From Seminavis robusta (lineage: Eukaryota; Bacillariophyta; Bacillariophyceae; Naviculales; Naviculaceae): a DNA stretch of 64,000 nt. The translations under genes and the position numbers were made by a program. Location: assembly GCA_903772945.1 (NCBI GenBank), contig CAICTM010000051.1, forward strand, positions 1-64,000, given 5' to 3'. The notes beneath the pieces are model-generated. The model searched no databases. It saw nothing but the letters and a program-made list of their open reading frames with translations, and was not told where the DNA came from. Numbering within the stretch: position 1 is the first letter of the stretch; the number at the start of each line of letters is the position of its first letter. Shown here one piece after another: positions 10,334 to 21,512 of the stretch.

Positions 10334-11264
10334 AACATTGATGAATGAGTCAGCATGTCCCCTTTTTTGTTCCTCCTTTCGAATGGATTTTGGTGGGCTG
10401 GCTGGCGCGCATGATGTTTCACATTTTCATCAGCCTACGATTCAAACATGGAACCAGATGTTTTCTATCATTTTTCGAAGCCAAACATCCCACATCAATT
10501 CGAAACATCCATTTCCAAGTCAAACATGCTACTACAACAGCAAAACATTGAACCCTACTAAAAAAGCCCGTAGGATTTTTCAGATGTGTTGTCGTGCCTT
10601 CCATTGACCCTTGTCAGGGGGCAAATGCAATACACGGCCTCTGCCCTATTCGTGACTCGGTCCTAGATGGGACCTGAGCATGACTCAGACTGAGTCTTCG
10701 CGAATAGTTATTGAGACAGGATTCTCAATGACCTCCTAGTCATACTCGGTTAGCGGCACAAGATCGCTTTAGATATTCAGCTAGCGTTACGCTTCTAGTT
10801 GATTACTAGAGCTAGAGTTTCCACATGTTCCGTTTTGGACCGTGGAGTATTACGTAGACAACAGTAGTCATCTATGCTATCCCAACTCAAAACCAGATTT
10901 CCGGGTGCCCATGGGAGTAAACACTATCCATGGCCTCAAAGATTAGTTTTTCATAGCTTTCTAATCATCTCATAACTTTCATTATCTCAAACTCAAAACA
11001 CTCGAAAGATCTTTACACTAGCTTTTAACTTAGTGCACTATTCTTCACCATGAAGATCGCTCCAACCAAACCAGCCTTCACCAACTACAACAAGCAGTTG
11101 CGTGACAAACCCATCCAGAAGGAATCGAGATCGATGACTCTCGTGCCACTATACGTACAAACTACCTACTGTCCCGGCAGATGCCAACAGTGCCAAGTGG
11201 TACACCTACAAGGTTACAATTGTTGATGGTATGTATATGATTTAAATTCAATGAAAACAGCCAT
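10334..11264. other. Spacer between LRR paralogs A and B
   Basis: No intact gene. It contains the decayed exon-like piece at 11050-11228 described separately. The stretch 10610-11040 has no recognisable repeat. Confidence 0.5.
11050..11228 (+). pseudogene. Decayed 5' exon-like fragment of an unknown gene
   Basis: Starts MKIAPTKPAFTNYNKQLRDK and, after a frame change, continues PTVPADANSAKWYTYKVTIVDG followed by a GTATGT donor-like site. Each half looks like protein but a shift lies between them. The rest of the gene is absent because the 3' end of LRR gene B follows. Family unknown. Confidence 0.25.
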
Positions 11265-14100
11265 TCAGGTGGAAGTCTGGTTCTCCTCACCCACAAGCTG
11301 ACCATCGCCATTGGTCTGATTCTCGATTTCCATCAGCACCATACTCGTTCTGGTACTGGAACAGTTGCACCAGTCACATCCACAGAGCTGGCTGCTGCAG
11401 TCAAAAGTAAGGTCGTTGGCAGAACACAAGCCTTCAGGGATAATGCCAGAAAGATCATTTCCATACAAATAGACCTGACCATAAGGTGCAGGGAAAGGAA
11501 CATTGCCAAGTTCTAGGGGCACTGTTCCAGTCAAATCATTGTCATTTAGCCACAACTGCCACAAACCACGAGTGAGCTTTCCAAGCTCTGTAGGAATTGT
11601 TCCTGTCAGGTTATTGCCATGCAAGCCCAACACATCAACTTGCTTGTACATTCCAAATTCACTTGGGATTGTGCCCGACAAAGAATTAAAATAAAGATAC
11701 AAAATACGCATCATGCTTAGAAGGCCAAGTTCTGTTGGGATCTAGAGGGAAAAGAAGAACAATGGACTTCATATTAGAAGAAGATGTTCTGGTTACAGGG
11801 CTGGCCTCCAAATAGACTTACAGTTCCAGTGAAGGAGTTATCCCCCATTGTCAATCCCTCGATGGATGTCATGTTGCCAAGCCACCTGGGGATTGTCCCT
11901 GTAAGACTCGAGTCATCCAATTCAAGATGTTCCATGTCTGTAAGCAAAGCAAGCTCACTTGGGATCTGCCATTGAATTTAGAGTAAAGCATTTAGTCCGA
12001 TGACATGATACTCAACACACAAACCAATTTATTTCCCACAGCATCACTGCAAGAACTTACAGTACCACTCAACATTAGGCTGCGAAGGAGTATGCCCTCC
12101 AAGAGAGTCAATCTGCCAAGCTCCATGGGAATCGTCGAGGTGAACAAGTTTGTGTCAAGGGCTAAACCGACCAAGTTTGTCAACAATCCAAGTTCTGTTG
12201 GTAGCTGCAAGAGAAGAAATAGTTAGTCAGTGCCACCACACTTGTACAACAACAACAGAAACTTGCACGTACTGGTCCTGTTAGCTGATTGTCTAGAAGA
12301 ACGAGGGTTGATATTGAGTTTGCAAGCGAATACAGGGATGATGGAATCTGGTAAACACCACAAGTCCAGTGATGAATTGGCAAGGTGAGATACTGCAGAA
12401 CCATCTTGTCACAAACTTCAGGTTGCCACTTACAGTTCCCGTCAAAGAGTTGATTCCCAAGTAGAGAATTTCAAGATTTGACAATCGTCCTATAGCCTCG
12501 GGAATGGAGCCATAAAGGCCACAATCATTCATTGAAAGAAACTCCAAATTTGTTAGGCCAAAGAGCTCTTCTGGCATTGTGCTGATAAGTTTCAATTCAT
12601 CCAATACCAAGGTTTCGAGGTCTGTGAGCAAGTTGAGCTCTGGTGGAATCCCTGATCCGATCAGGCCATTATAGGGCAGCCAAAAATGCTTCAGGATTCC
12701 ATTTCTCTGATAGAGTACACCATCCTCTAGATACGCAGCTGGATCTTGCTCACATGGACTGACGTAATCCCATGGAGATCCCGATATGTTGCCCTGAGCC
12801 AAAAAGAGGACCCATTCCTCCATACCAGAATACCAAAGGCACTCGTGAACACTGTGATTCAACCAGTTATCACTCAAGAACCATCGCTCGTCGCTGTTGG
12901 CAAAATAGAATGTGCTAGTACAAAACGTTGTACAACTCTCTGTTCTGGAAGGTTGTGTAGGATGTCGATCTCTTCCACGAGCCATTCAAATGCCATCGAC
13001 TGGGGTGATTCTGGGTCCTCCTGGATTGCAGCCACTGTTGATTCAGGGAAAAGAGATAGCCAGTATTCTGAATAAGTCGATGGCCCCTGAGATGGGTTGC
13101 TGCTGGGCGACTCGCTAGGTGAGGTTGTAGGGAAAAGATATGCAATGTCCTGTTTCTTTCCAGGTGTCACAATGGCAATCAAAATGAGAATGATGGCCAA
13201 CAAGACAATGACTCCCAAGAAGACCTTGGTTTTGAATTGCTTCATTCTTGTTTCTCTGCTTCTGTTTTCACTTTCCAGGTCGTAATCTTGAGCCTGGGGC
13301 AGATCAGCATGAGTGGTGGTTTCATCTGCCGCTACCAAGTTTGCCACAGCCAAACCACTATTGTCAATTTCTAGTTCAACCATAGGTTGGGTAGTTGCTG
13401 GTTCCGTGTGTGTCATCTCTGCTGTTTCCACATGTTCCTCTGTTGCTTGATTTCCTCCACTTGGGAAGGCACCCGGTTGTACTTGGGCCCTTCTGTTGGC
13501 AGCAGTCCGTTCTAATCGAGGCAAAGGCATAATTCCAAAATTGTCATCATTTTGAACTGTATCCTCGGGAGCTACATTGGTGTTAGCGTCGACGAGTTCA
13601 ATGCGGGTGTCATCGTGCTCTGGAGTGGTACTATTTTCACCTTGGTAGAGACCAGAATCTTGGAACCGATCATCCACTTTTGGGCCTCCTACTTCTCCAG
13701 TTTTGGGTGGGTGTGGGCTTTTCTCTCTTTCGAAAAATCCTAGTGTGTGCTGTTGGTTGCTTATTGGGATGGCATCGGAATCGTGTAGCCGAGCTTCCAC
13801 AACTTTAGGAGGCTGGTCCAGAGGATCCAATTCTTCTTCATCAGTTTTGTGTGGGTGTGGGCTTTTCTCTGTTTGGAAAAAGTCTAGTGTGTGCTGTTGT
13901 TGGCTTATTGGGATGGCATCGGCATCGTGTAGCCGAGCTTCCACAATTTTTTGCAGGTCGAGAGGATCCAATCCTTCTTCATCTTCATTCAGATGCTGTT
14001 CTTCTTCTTTCTGTTCCTGTTGTCCCTCCTGGTTTTCCTGCTCTGGGTTGTTGGAAGAACCAGGGTTGCCCGGCTCGTCAGCCTCCTCTTCCGCTGTCAT
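11265..14100 (-). CDS. LRR type II membrane protein B (one frameshift)
   Basis: Five exons: 14100-12434, 12347-12273, 12204-12061, 11965-11822 and 11741-11265, with phase-0 GT-AG introns. Exons 2-4 are 75, 144 and 144 nt, one or two LRRs each. The product has an acidic Gln-rich cytosolic region with a tandem duplicated block, the DLPQAQDY motif, a transmembrane helix at about residues 293-312 (VFLGVIVLLAIILILIAIV), a Ser/Pro stalk, the cap (DNWLNHSVHECLWY), LRRs and a Cys tail (LCGCDWCNC). At about 12912 one base is missing relative to paralogs: QRFVLA should continue TFYFANSD, but the frame shifts and closes at 12874. It is a young pseudogene or carries a sequence error. ATG 14100 is the first ATG in frame. 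Its transmembrane and juxtamembrane segments are closest to gene I. Confidence 0.85.
13699..13980 (-). repeat. Tandem in-frame duplication in the cytosolic domain of B
   Basis: Two units of about 47 codons, each running from DPLD through VEARLHD, DAIPIS and QQHTL to EKSPHP and KT, encoded at 13980-13843 and 13839-13699. The two are diverged but in frame. Confidence 0.85.
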
Positions 14101-15045
14101 GGCTTCTGATGGTTGGATGGCTAGAACTTGAGTTTGCTGATTGCTGTTACAGTACTCGTTGTGTGCTTGGTTTGTGAAGACTTGTGTTAGCGAATCGACT
14201 ATGGATGGATGGGGCTGCAATTGCTGCACAGTTTGGCAAATGTTTTATTCCTGCCAATGAACCAGCCTGAATAAACCGGGCCAACAAATCCTGAATAGCT
14301 TCCTGAATAAACCGACGAATTAATTTCGACTGTTCTTTGCTTTTAATAAGCCTGGCCCCGGCTGGCTTCCGTAGCTAATTTCCCTCCCCTTCATCGAGTA
14401 AAGGCTTCCTTGAATGAATTCTAACTATAAGCCAGCTCAACAGGGTGGACATTAACGATGTTTCTTTGGTCGCCGATGGATGGATGGATGGATGGTTGAC
14501 TGCACGCAGATCGGATCCAACTCAGCCCATCGAGATCGCATTCCATGCCAGCCCATTGGAGTTATTTTTCTCTGGTGGGAGATCAGTTCTAGGCCCCTCC
14601 CAAGTGGACACCTTTGTGTGTCTGGGGTACTAGTATAGGGGTCCTCTATGGCTCCGTCAAGCGGAATAGTCTAGAGGGGGGCAACCTTAATAACAATTTG
14701 CTACCTTTTTTGCCTCGGATCCCAGGACGCAGTAACCACATGCGACCATGACGCCTCGGACCTCTTCCACGGAGATAGCTAGACTGAGCCTCATCAACGT
14801 AGAACAATGTTTTAATAAAAAAGAACCCTAAAAAGCTTTTGGGAAGTTTTCCACGCCGAGGTGCATCGTGGGAGTGATCCATCGGTCAGATATAGCTAGT
14901 ATCTCGATGGGCACACCTAATGCGGAGAGAAATAGGACATATTCAAGTCACTCAGTTTTTTACTTTACATGAGCATCGCCTATTGCGACAAAGACGAGAG
15001 AATGAACCTTGAACACTGCCATTCTTGTTAATCGGGGAGACTCAA
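14101..15045. other. Intergenic stretch with a small microsatellite
   Basis: No gene. It holds a (GGAT)n run at 14475-14495 and the dispersed repeat copy at 14558-14712. Confidence 0.6.
14558..14712. repeat. Dispersed repeat, copy 2
   Basis: Partner of the copy at 2234-2390. It shares GGAGTT, TCTCTGGTGGGA, CTAGGCCCCTCCCAAGTGG, a TGTGTCTGGGGTA block, CCGTCAAGCGGA, AGTCTAGAGG and a T-rich end. About 12 kb separate the two copies and the flanks are unrelated, so this is a mobile or dispersed family rather than a local duplication. Confidence 0.6.
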
Positions 15046-16521
15046 TTACTTGTGGAACGGGCACTTGATGGGTTGCGCGACGAGTTGCTTGCTAAAGGGA
15101 CACTGAAGGGGGACAGTCTTCTGCGGACCGTGAGAACGGTTTGAACGAGTTTGCTTGTTCGCATCAGCGCCACTGCGGACAACCTTCAACATGGAGCGCT
15201 CCTGCCTCGCTTCGTCAAAGAATCCCTTGAGCTTCTTAGTGACATTGTTAGTGGCTGGCCAGATGTAACTTGTCTCTGCAGTGAACTCTCGAGGCCCCGC
15301 TTCGTTAAAGCCTTGGCGAGCAAATTCGATGGCTCGCCCCTTGTGCAAGGCGAGGAATCCATTGGTGAAGTTATCCACGAGTTTGTTGAAAGCATCGGCA
15401 AGCGGATGCCCAGGGGTCTCGTTCTCGAGTGTCTGCGCGAACTCTCGAAGACTTGGACCCGCCGCTACACTGCGAATGAACTCGCGATGATTGTGTTGAA
15501 TCTGTGCAAACGTCTTTGTCGTAGTGTCACCCAACTCGCTCTTGTATGAAGTCCGCCCCAGGAATGCATCAATGAGGTGGATGCACGGGGCTTGTGGACC
15601 AGACATGCCTAAATGACCTCCATATCCCGATGTGTACTTGACAATGTCCCTGTGCCAAACCACGGGATCCACAGTCTTCTTGTTGAGCAGACCGAAGCCC
15701 TCTTGAAGCCGTCGGAAGCTCTGCGTAGCTGCCTCGAGCAACCCGAGGAGCTCGGCGATGATGACCTTTTGCTCCTCAGTTTCGGTTCCATCGATCGATT
15801 CGTACTGAAATACAAGTTGCTGAGTACGAGCAACAATTTGGACCAGGTCATGCGTACGGTATTCCATCATGGTCGGCGTGTTGTGGAATCGGTTTTCGGC
15901 GTTGGCCCGTGCCCGCGCAGATTCCCGGTCATTGGCTACGATTTCCTCGAGGCGCTCAGAGTTGTTGACAGGAGAGATCAGCACAAAGTCGTCAAAGGTG
16001 CAGCTCTTTGGATCAAACTTGTCCGTAACAAGCAAAGAGGCCGTCAGGCTCATATCTGCCAGAGTGCAGTAATCGGGACACTCGCAGAGGCTGGCAAAGT
16101 CGTCCATAGCCGATTGCAGCGTCTTTGGAAGTGGGGGAGGTTCGTCCATCTCTTCGGCAATGACTCTCTCTGAGTCCACCCAAGCTTGTGCAATGCAAAA
16201 GACAATACTCTTGGTCTTCATGAAGGCCAACCCGTTCCCGCTCTGCTTTCGGATTTCCTCGACGTTGAGAGTCTCGAGACCTTCATTGCAGAAAGAACGC
16301 ACGGTCTCGTGTGCATAATGGTGAGGTAGGTTCAGCCAAAGCTCCCTCCATCGTGAAGGCAGTAGGGTCGGCGCCGCAGTCATTGGCTTGGGGTCATGCA
16401 TGAAGCCGAACTCCTTGGTGACAGGGCCTTTGGCAGGATCAAGGCCGGAATCCAACAGTTCCCAGGAGAATTGGGCCTCTTTGTCGGCAACGGCGCTCAC
16501 GGTAGGGGAAGAGAGTTTCAT
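15046..16521 (-). CDS. Indoleamine 2,3-dioxygenase-like haem protein
   Basis: A 491-aa intronless frame. Residues about 300-400 match the IDO family: SGPQAPCIHLIDAFLG, then HREFIRSVAAGPSLREFA (compare the HRNFL...PSVREFV pattern of animal IDO), then ALHKGRAIEFA with H393 as candidate proximal haem ligand. IDO enzymes open the indole ring of tryptophan to N-formylkynurenine; activity here is inferred. At 491 aa it is longer than animal IDO (about 400), through an N-terminal extension and a basic tail ending in two Cys-Pro-Phe motifs (C474, C487). The frame stays open to an upstream ATG at 16719 (+66 aa). ATG 16521 is preferred because an A/C-rich, untranslated-looking leader precedes it. No signal peptide is seen, so it is probably cytosolic. 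Confidence 0.75.
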   Translation of the reverse strand: MKLSSPTVSAVADKEAQFSWELLDSGLDPAKGPVTKEFGFMHDPKPMTAAPTLLPSRWRELWLNLPHHYAHETVRSFCNEGLETLNVEEIRKQSGNGLAFMKTKSIVFCIAQAWVDSERVIAEEMDEPPPLPKTLQSAMDDFASLCECPDYCTLADMSLTASLLVTDKFDPKSCTFDDFVLISPVNNSERLEEIVANDRESARARANAENRFHNTPTMMEYRTHDLVQIVARTQQLVFQYESIDGTETEEQKVIIAELLGLLEAATQSFRRLQEGFGLLNKKTVDPVVWHRDIVKYTSGYGGHLGMSGPQAPCIHLIDAFLGRTSYKSELGDTTTKTFAQIQHNHREFIRSVAAGPSLREFAQTLENETPGHPLADAFNKLVDNFTNGFLALHKGRAIEFARQGFNEAGPREFTAETSYIWPATNNVTKKLKGFFDEARQERSMLKVVRSGADANKQTRSNRSHGPQKTVPLQCPFSKQLVAQPIKCPFHK

Positions 16522-17660
16522 AATGCGTTGGTTGTTTTTAGTTTTAGTTTTAGATTTCTTGATTTGTGAGAGGATAGAAGGGACGAGATCCTCAAATCTA
16601 AATTGGTGAAGCTTGCCTGCTGAGCGATTGCTTCCGATAATGCACGATCCATCCAACTGAGAAACATCTTCTCTACCAGGCCCTGCTGCAATGCACCTCT
16701 GGCATCCACTCCCGCCCATACACTAGTCCATTCTAACTTTAGAAGCTCATGGTACACTCTTCACGTGTACATGTACCAAGATAAGCGTACCTGGTACAGT
16801 GCTAAGCAAGGTGCGCAAAAAAGAAAAGACTTTTGCCTCTTGCCCTGGCGTTTAACCTCACTTTTTCCAAAAAAGAAAGATTGTTTTCTCGTTTTTTCAT
16901 CGATCTGTTCGTGTAAAACAGGTGAAAACCTCCAAAAAGCGAAATACGGAGTGAGTCGCTTCATACAGATTCGATTCGAGCGATTCGATTCAGTTGAGCA
17001 CAGACGCTGCAACCTGCAAGGAAGCTACATGTACATTGCAGGGCTCGGCCAAGGAAAGGGCTGCTTGTGAATGCATCGGCTGAGACACGGCAAGATAATG
17101 CTCGGGGAGCGCTTCGAGCATCATCTAGCTAGCTAGGAGCAATAGGTCCTAAATAAAAACAAAAGCTGATGGTTAGCTATCGCTTCGCTTCTGAACCAAA
17201 AGTTGGCGAGTTTTGCAATCTTCTTGCATGTGAGGTACATCCGAAAGCTTTGACAAGATCAATCTTCAAATCACATGGCAGCTGGGCCGGACTCGTTGCC
17301 ATTTTTGTTTTTAAAAAAAGGTGGAATGCACTCGGCAAGCACCGGGAGAGGAGCCGCCAGGCCGGGCCATCACAATACTGGAACCATTAAGGAGCGAGAT
17401 AGCGAGATAGCAAGAGAGGATTACCTGTAACAGCTTTGCTACGTGTAAACGGTGATCGACCTCCTGGTGGTCTCCGTGTCATGATCCATGCATTTCAGAA
17501 TGCATACATTTACCGAATTTCCTGCTCCTAGCATAGCGCACGGTGGCGGTAAAGTGAAGTGATGTTCGCTCGCAACTGATTTGATTCAACTTGATGTCGT
17601 CCCAATGCGCCCATTCGAATCCGAAGCGACCCGGGGCCAGTGGCCCGCTACGGGGAAAGC
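16522..17660. other. Intergenic stretch
   Basis: No supported gene. It includes palindromic GTACATGTAC-type words near 16766 and 17028. 16522-16719 could be extra coding sequence of the IDO-like gene. Confidence 0.5.
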
Positions 17661-18599
17661 TCAACCACAACAAACATTATCAAAGAGGGATTGAATGACA
17701 GAGTCGACTGCTATCTCTGGCGTTTGTCCGAGTTCTGGGTAAAACCTCGCAAATTCGTTCACCATCGCCTCGGAACGAAAGACGACCTCGACTTTGCTTT
17801 TCAAGTCTGACTTGGGAACTTCAGAGGGAGATATATATCCTTCCGTGTGGTCGAGCCCTTTTCCGGCAAGGAGCCGACAATGCTCAAGATAGACACGCGG
17901 TGCCAACATGTGAGCATGCCACATGATGTCCAGAGCCCGAAAAGGCTGACATTTTTCTTTCCACACTGCCACCTGAGGGTTTGATGGAATCTTCTCTGCA
18001 TGACATTCCACGGCCTTGATGACCAAGAACATTTTGTACCAACGAATCATTTTGTCACGTTGGAGAGGTGACTGGTTGATCTCTGTCCAGACTACATCCT
18101 TTTCGCTCTTGCTCAATTCAAAAGAATGTGCGCTAATCAGTTTCTCTATTTCCTGTGTGAACTGGTCGCCCAAGAAGTCCAGATCCACATGAACCACTTG
18201 TTTCTTAATTGTGGCCAGAGTCGAGGAAGATACGACGCCAGGAATGGAGGGGCTGATACACTTCCAAGCGGCTTGATTCCATGACCTGCACACAGCCAGA
18301 CTAGATTGAATAGATTTGCGTAGCCTTTTTCGTTGCAATGCCGGCAAGGCACATGGCGTACCGGTAGGCGAGGGGAGAAGGAAGGAAAGGATGTGACGAA
18401 TAAGGTCTGGACTGCCTTCTTCTCCCAGAACCACGGCTATAGTCGCCTTGGCATTTTCATTGGGAGGAACCAGCGGCTCAGCACGCTGGATCGTTTCTTG
18501 GTCGGCTGTGGTGACCAGAAGGCAACAGCCAGGATCCTTAGGGGGATTATGGTGCGGTTCATCGTTGTGAGACGAAGCAGAGGAACGGCAGTTCCCCAT
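17661..18599 (-). CDS. Protein with F-box-like segment and GRDP/DUF1399-like motif, probably acylated
   Basis: A 313-aa frame. ATG 18599 is chosen over the longer open frame because it gives MGNCRSSAS, a classic N-myristoylation start (Gly2) with Cys4 available for palmitoylation. Residues 64-115 resemble an F-box (DLIRHILSFLLPS...SLAVCRSWNQAAWKCI). The C-terminal half has VDLDFLGDQF, KMIRWYKMFLVIKA and RALDIMWHAHMLAPRVYLEHC. The W-H-x-H motif at 227-230 is characteristic of plant and fungal glycine-rich-domain proteins (GRDP, DUF1399). The glycine-rich part of those proteins is absent. A membrane-tethered adaptor role is plausible but inferred. Confidence 0.7.
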   Translation of the reverse strand: MGNCRSSASSHNDEPHHNPPKDPGCCLLVTTADQETIQRAEPLVPPNENAKATIAVVLGEEGSPDLIRHILSFLLPSPTGTPCALPALQRKRLRKSIQSSLAVCRSWNQAAWKCISPSIPGVVSSSTLATIKKQVVHVDLDFLGDQFTQEIEKLISAHSFELSKSEKDVVWTEINQSPLQRDKMIRWYKMFLVIKAVECHAEKIPSNPQVAVWKEKCQPFRALDIMWHAHMLAPRVYLEHCRLLAGKGLDHTEGYISPSEVPKSDLKSKVEVVFRSEAMVNEFARFYPELGQTPEIAVDSVIQSLFDNVCCG

Positions 18600-21512
18600 G
18601 GCGCCTTGTCGCTCTGCGGTTGTTTTGTTCGAGGATGCGAAAGGATACGATGTACCTCCGTGCTCCAGACCCCCGCTATCTATGGAAGTCTTGTGGATCC
18701 AAAGGAGTGTCAGTCGTACTTCCAGTCCCTTTTGGGCTTTCCTCCGTTGAGACGTGGATTTTTGAGAGGTCTCTCGGACAACCGCAAAAATGCCAGAGAA
18801 AATCAATGGCTTTGCTATTACCGGTAGCTAGCTAGACTAGCTAGAGAGTTTGTGCCAGAATCGAGTCGAATCATTCGAATCCCCGCGTTTATGTTACTCC
18901 CGGTGCCCAAGAAGCCACTAGCTAGCTAGCTAGCTGGCTGTCCTCCAATGTCCAATTGCTATTAGAAATTGATCCTCCGATTGCTTCCAGCTCCTTGGTT
19001 TGAGTAGTGATCAAGCGGAATTCAGCCATATTTAGCAAGGAAGAAGACCGCAGCACTAGATAACTTCCCTACTGTGGACTCTGAACCCCATTGCTCCCCA
19101 TTCACATGGCAAGAGAAGCTAAAAATGTGTCTCCTCTACTGAAAACGCAAGTCAGATTCATACGCAAGACACTTCGCCAACGAATTCAAAAACTTCGCAC
19201 CTCCTTCACCATTCCGACTTAACGGCGACATTCAAAGGAACAGCATCGAAATTAGCATCCTATGGCAAGGCAACCCCATCAGCACTGTCAAGACCTTCGG
19301 GACATGACACTGCAGCCTATGCAACCGGGAGCGACTCGAGATACTGAAATGATCCAGAGAATCGCCAGAAAAGCTGATCAACTCCTGCAACGAAATATAC
19401 GGAGCATGCCGACATAAACCTCGATTTCATAAGTACCACAATAGCCCAAGCACTGATGATTCCCAAGAAGGGGGATGAAAAAGTCAAACAACCGAAAAGT
19501 TACCACAGAGTGAAAGCTCGTGTTTTAGCGATTCGGCAGTTTGTGCTGATTAAAACCTACTTAATTCAGTCACTTTTTGCTAAAATCATATAAAAATAAA
19601 CTACCTAGCTAGTAGAGTACTACTGGTCAAGATGTCAGGGTTTTGTACCGGTACCAGTACTATCCTGATCTGGCTGAGTTTAATTGAAGCAGTCGATCAT
19701 AAACTGGCTGGGCCTTGCATCTCTTTCAGTTCAATTTTTCAGGAGCGTCCCTCAGTCGTGCAAAACGCCCCTAAATAGGGGCATGTTTGGAATCCGCCCC
19801 TAAATTCGCCCCTAAAATAGGGGCGGATTCCAAACCTGCCCCTATTTAGAAAACGCCCCCAATTTTTGGGGCAGTTTCTTAGAAAGTGCCCCTAATATTA
19901 AGGGGCGTGTTTCAAAACCAGCCTAAAAAGTAAACGGGACTGTACTCAAAATACATAGAAAACGCCCCTATTTTAGGTGTGGGTTTGAAATCTGCCCCTA
20001 AATAACAAAACGCCCCTATTTTAGGGGCGGATTTAGGGGCGGATTCTCCAAAATGCCCCTATTTTTAGGGGCAGGTTTCAAACCTGCCCCTAATGGGAAT
20101 CTGCCCCTAAATCTGCCCCTAATTTGGGAACCTTTGGATTTAACCTCATCCACGATTGAGGAACGCTCCAGTTAGGCAGAGGTACACGTTGGCTTCTTGG
20201 AGTTAGTGGTTGTAGAGTTTGTGGGTATTGACACAATAAGCTACCTGTCTCAGTCTACTGGACTAGCTACTAGCTAGCTTGTTACTAGCCTAGGTAGGGA
20301 CAGCTGTCAAAACTTTTGCTCTTGCATTGATCAACTTCAAACTCTACTACAAAGCCAGTGCTGTAGCTAGCTCCAAACCAACCACCGCATACGACACAGG
20401 CAGCCAATACATACACATGCACCCGTACCACGTACTCGTACCACAGAAACTGGAAAGCTTCTAGAGCTTACATCGTATGTCTATTGGAGCTCTGCATCTA
20501 TCAATAATATCTCATCATTCATCAATCCAGCAACCTTCCCACCAAGGCATTTTAACTTTGGATTAGAGAGCTCAGCTGAGAGCTCCTCTTTGAAAACAGC
20601 AGGGAGACTTGTTTATCTTTACCTGATCCTTCTTCTCTTTTATAAAACAATGATGGATCCACAATCCCCTTTCCTCCACTCTCCACTGTCATACTCTTGG
20701 TACCAGTTCTCTTCCAACTTCAAAGAAAGCACTAAATAGACATCACGTTTTTAGAAAAGCCTGATATACGGGGTAACTTCACTTAAAGACAATCTTGGAC
20801 GGGTGGGGTACGAACTCATTATGATTGATGTTCGGTGGTGAGAGGATCTTGCTGACACTTTAGTTTTCCTCCGACACTTTCCTTCCTATGTTCCAAGAGC
20901 AGTTAGATTGGTCAACGACCCTATAAATCGTTTGGAGACCACTATGAACACTTACACCTGACAAGCACGGCTCATAGCATATGCATGCACCTGACCACAC
21001 ATACAATTGGCCAGTGAGAGAAGAATAGATATATACGCTTTGAGTACCGGTGCAAAAATTTGTGTAGGTGGTACTGTATTAATATTGCCGGTAAGGTCGT
21101 AGATAGTAGATAGACAATGGAGGTGTTAAGTGTTAAATCATGAGTGAACTTGAGGAAGGCAGGCCGAATGCTCGCTGGAACGCTGGAACCATCCCGCTTG
21201 CGAACACAGGTCTACTATAATAGCTAGTAGCTAGCCCTAGCAGTAGCACCAGGTAGCGGTACAGTAGTTAGCGGTACCGTCTCAAGGTTACGGTAGGCCA
21301 GAAGCCAAAAACCTAAAAGGAGGACCAGTGGCACCACTTACTTTGGAACACATGAACACACCACCTGAATCGCGTGGCTCACAAAGACAAAACGCTGTGG
21401 CAAAACGAGTTATATTGGTCACCCACCTGACTCTGCTGAATGCATGCAAAGCACACATACTGCTACCATATTTTAGCTAGCTAGCTAGCTTGGCAACACT
21501 TATAGATACAAG
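18600..21512. other. Long intergenic region
   Basis: No gene found in 2.9 kb. It contains (TAGC)n runs at 18919-18939, 20268-20283 and 21475-21490, and TIR element E1 at 19740-20171. Frames are short and compositionally random. Confidence 0.6.
19740..20171. mobile_element. Small TIR element E1 with GCCCCTA motif array
   Basis: 432 bp bounded by inverted ends: left CAGGAGCGTCCCTCAGTCG, right complement CTGGAGCGTTCCTCAATCG. The interior holds 12 copies of GCCCCTA and 5 of its complement TAGGGGC, often as facing pairs able to form small hairpins. A central segment of about 45 bp (19929-19974) contains the complement of GCAGTCCCGTTT and matches E2 in inverted orientation. No coding capacity and no target-site duplication recognised. 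Confidence 0.8.
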
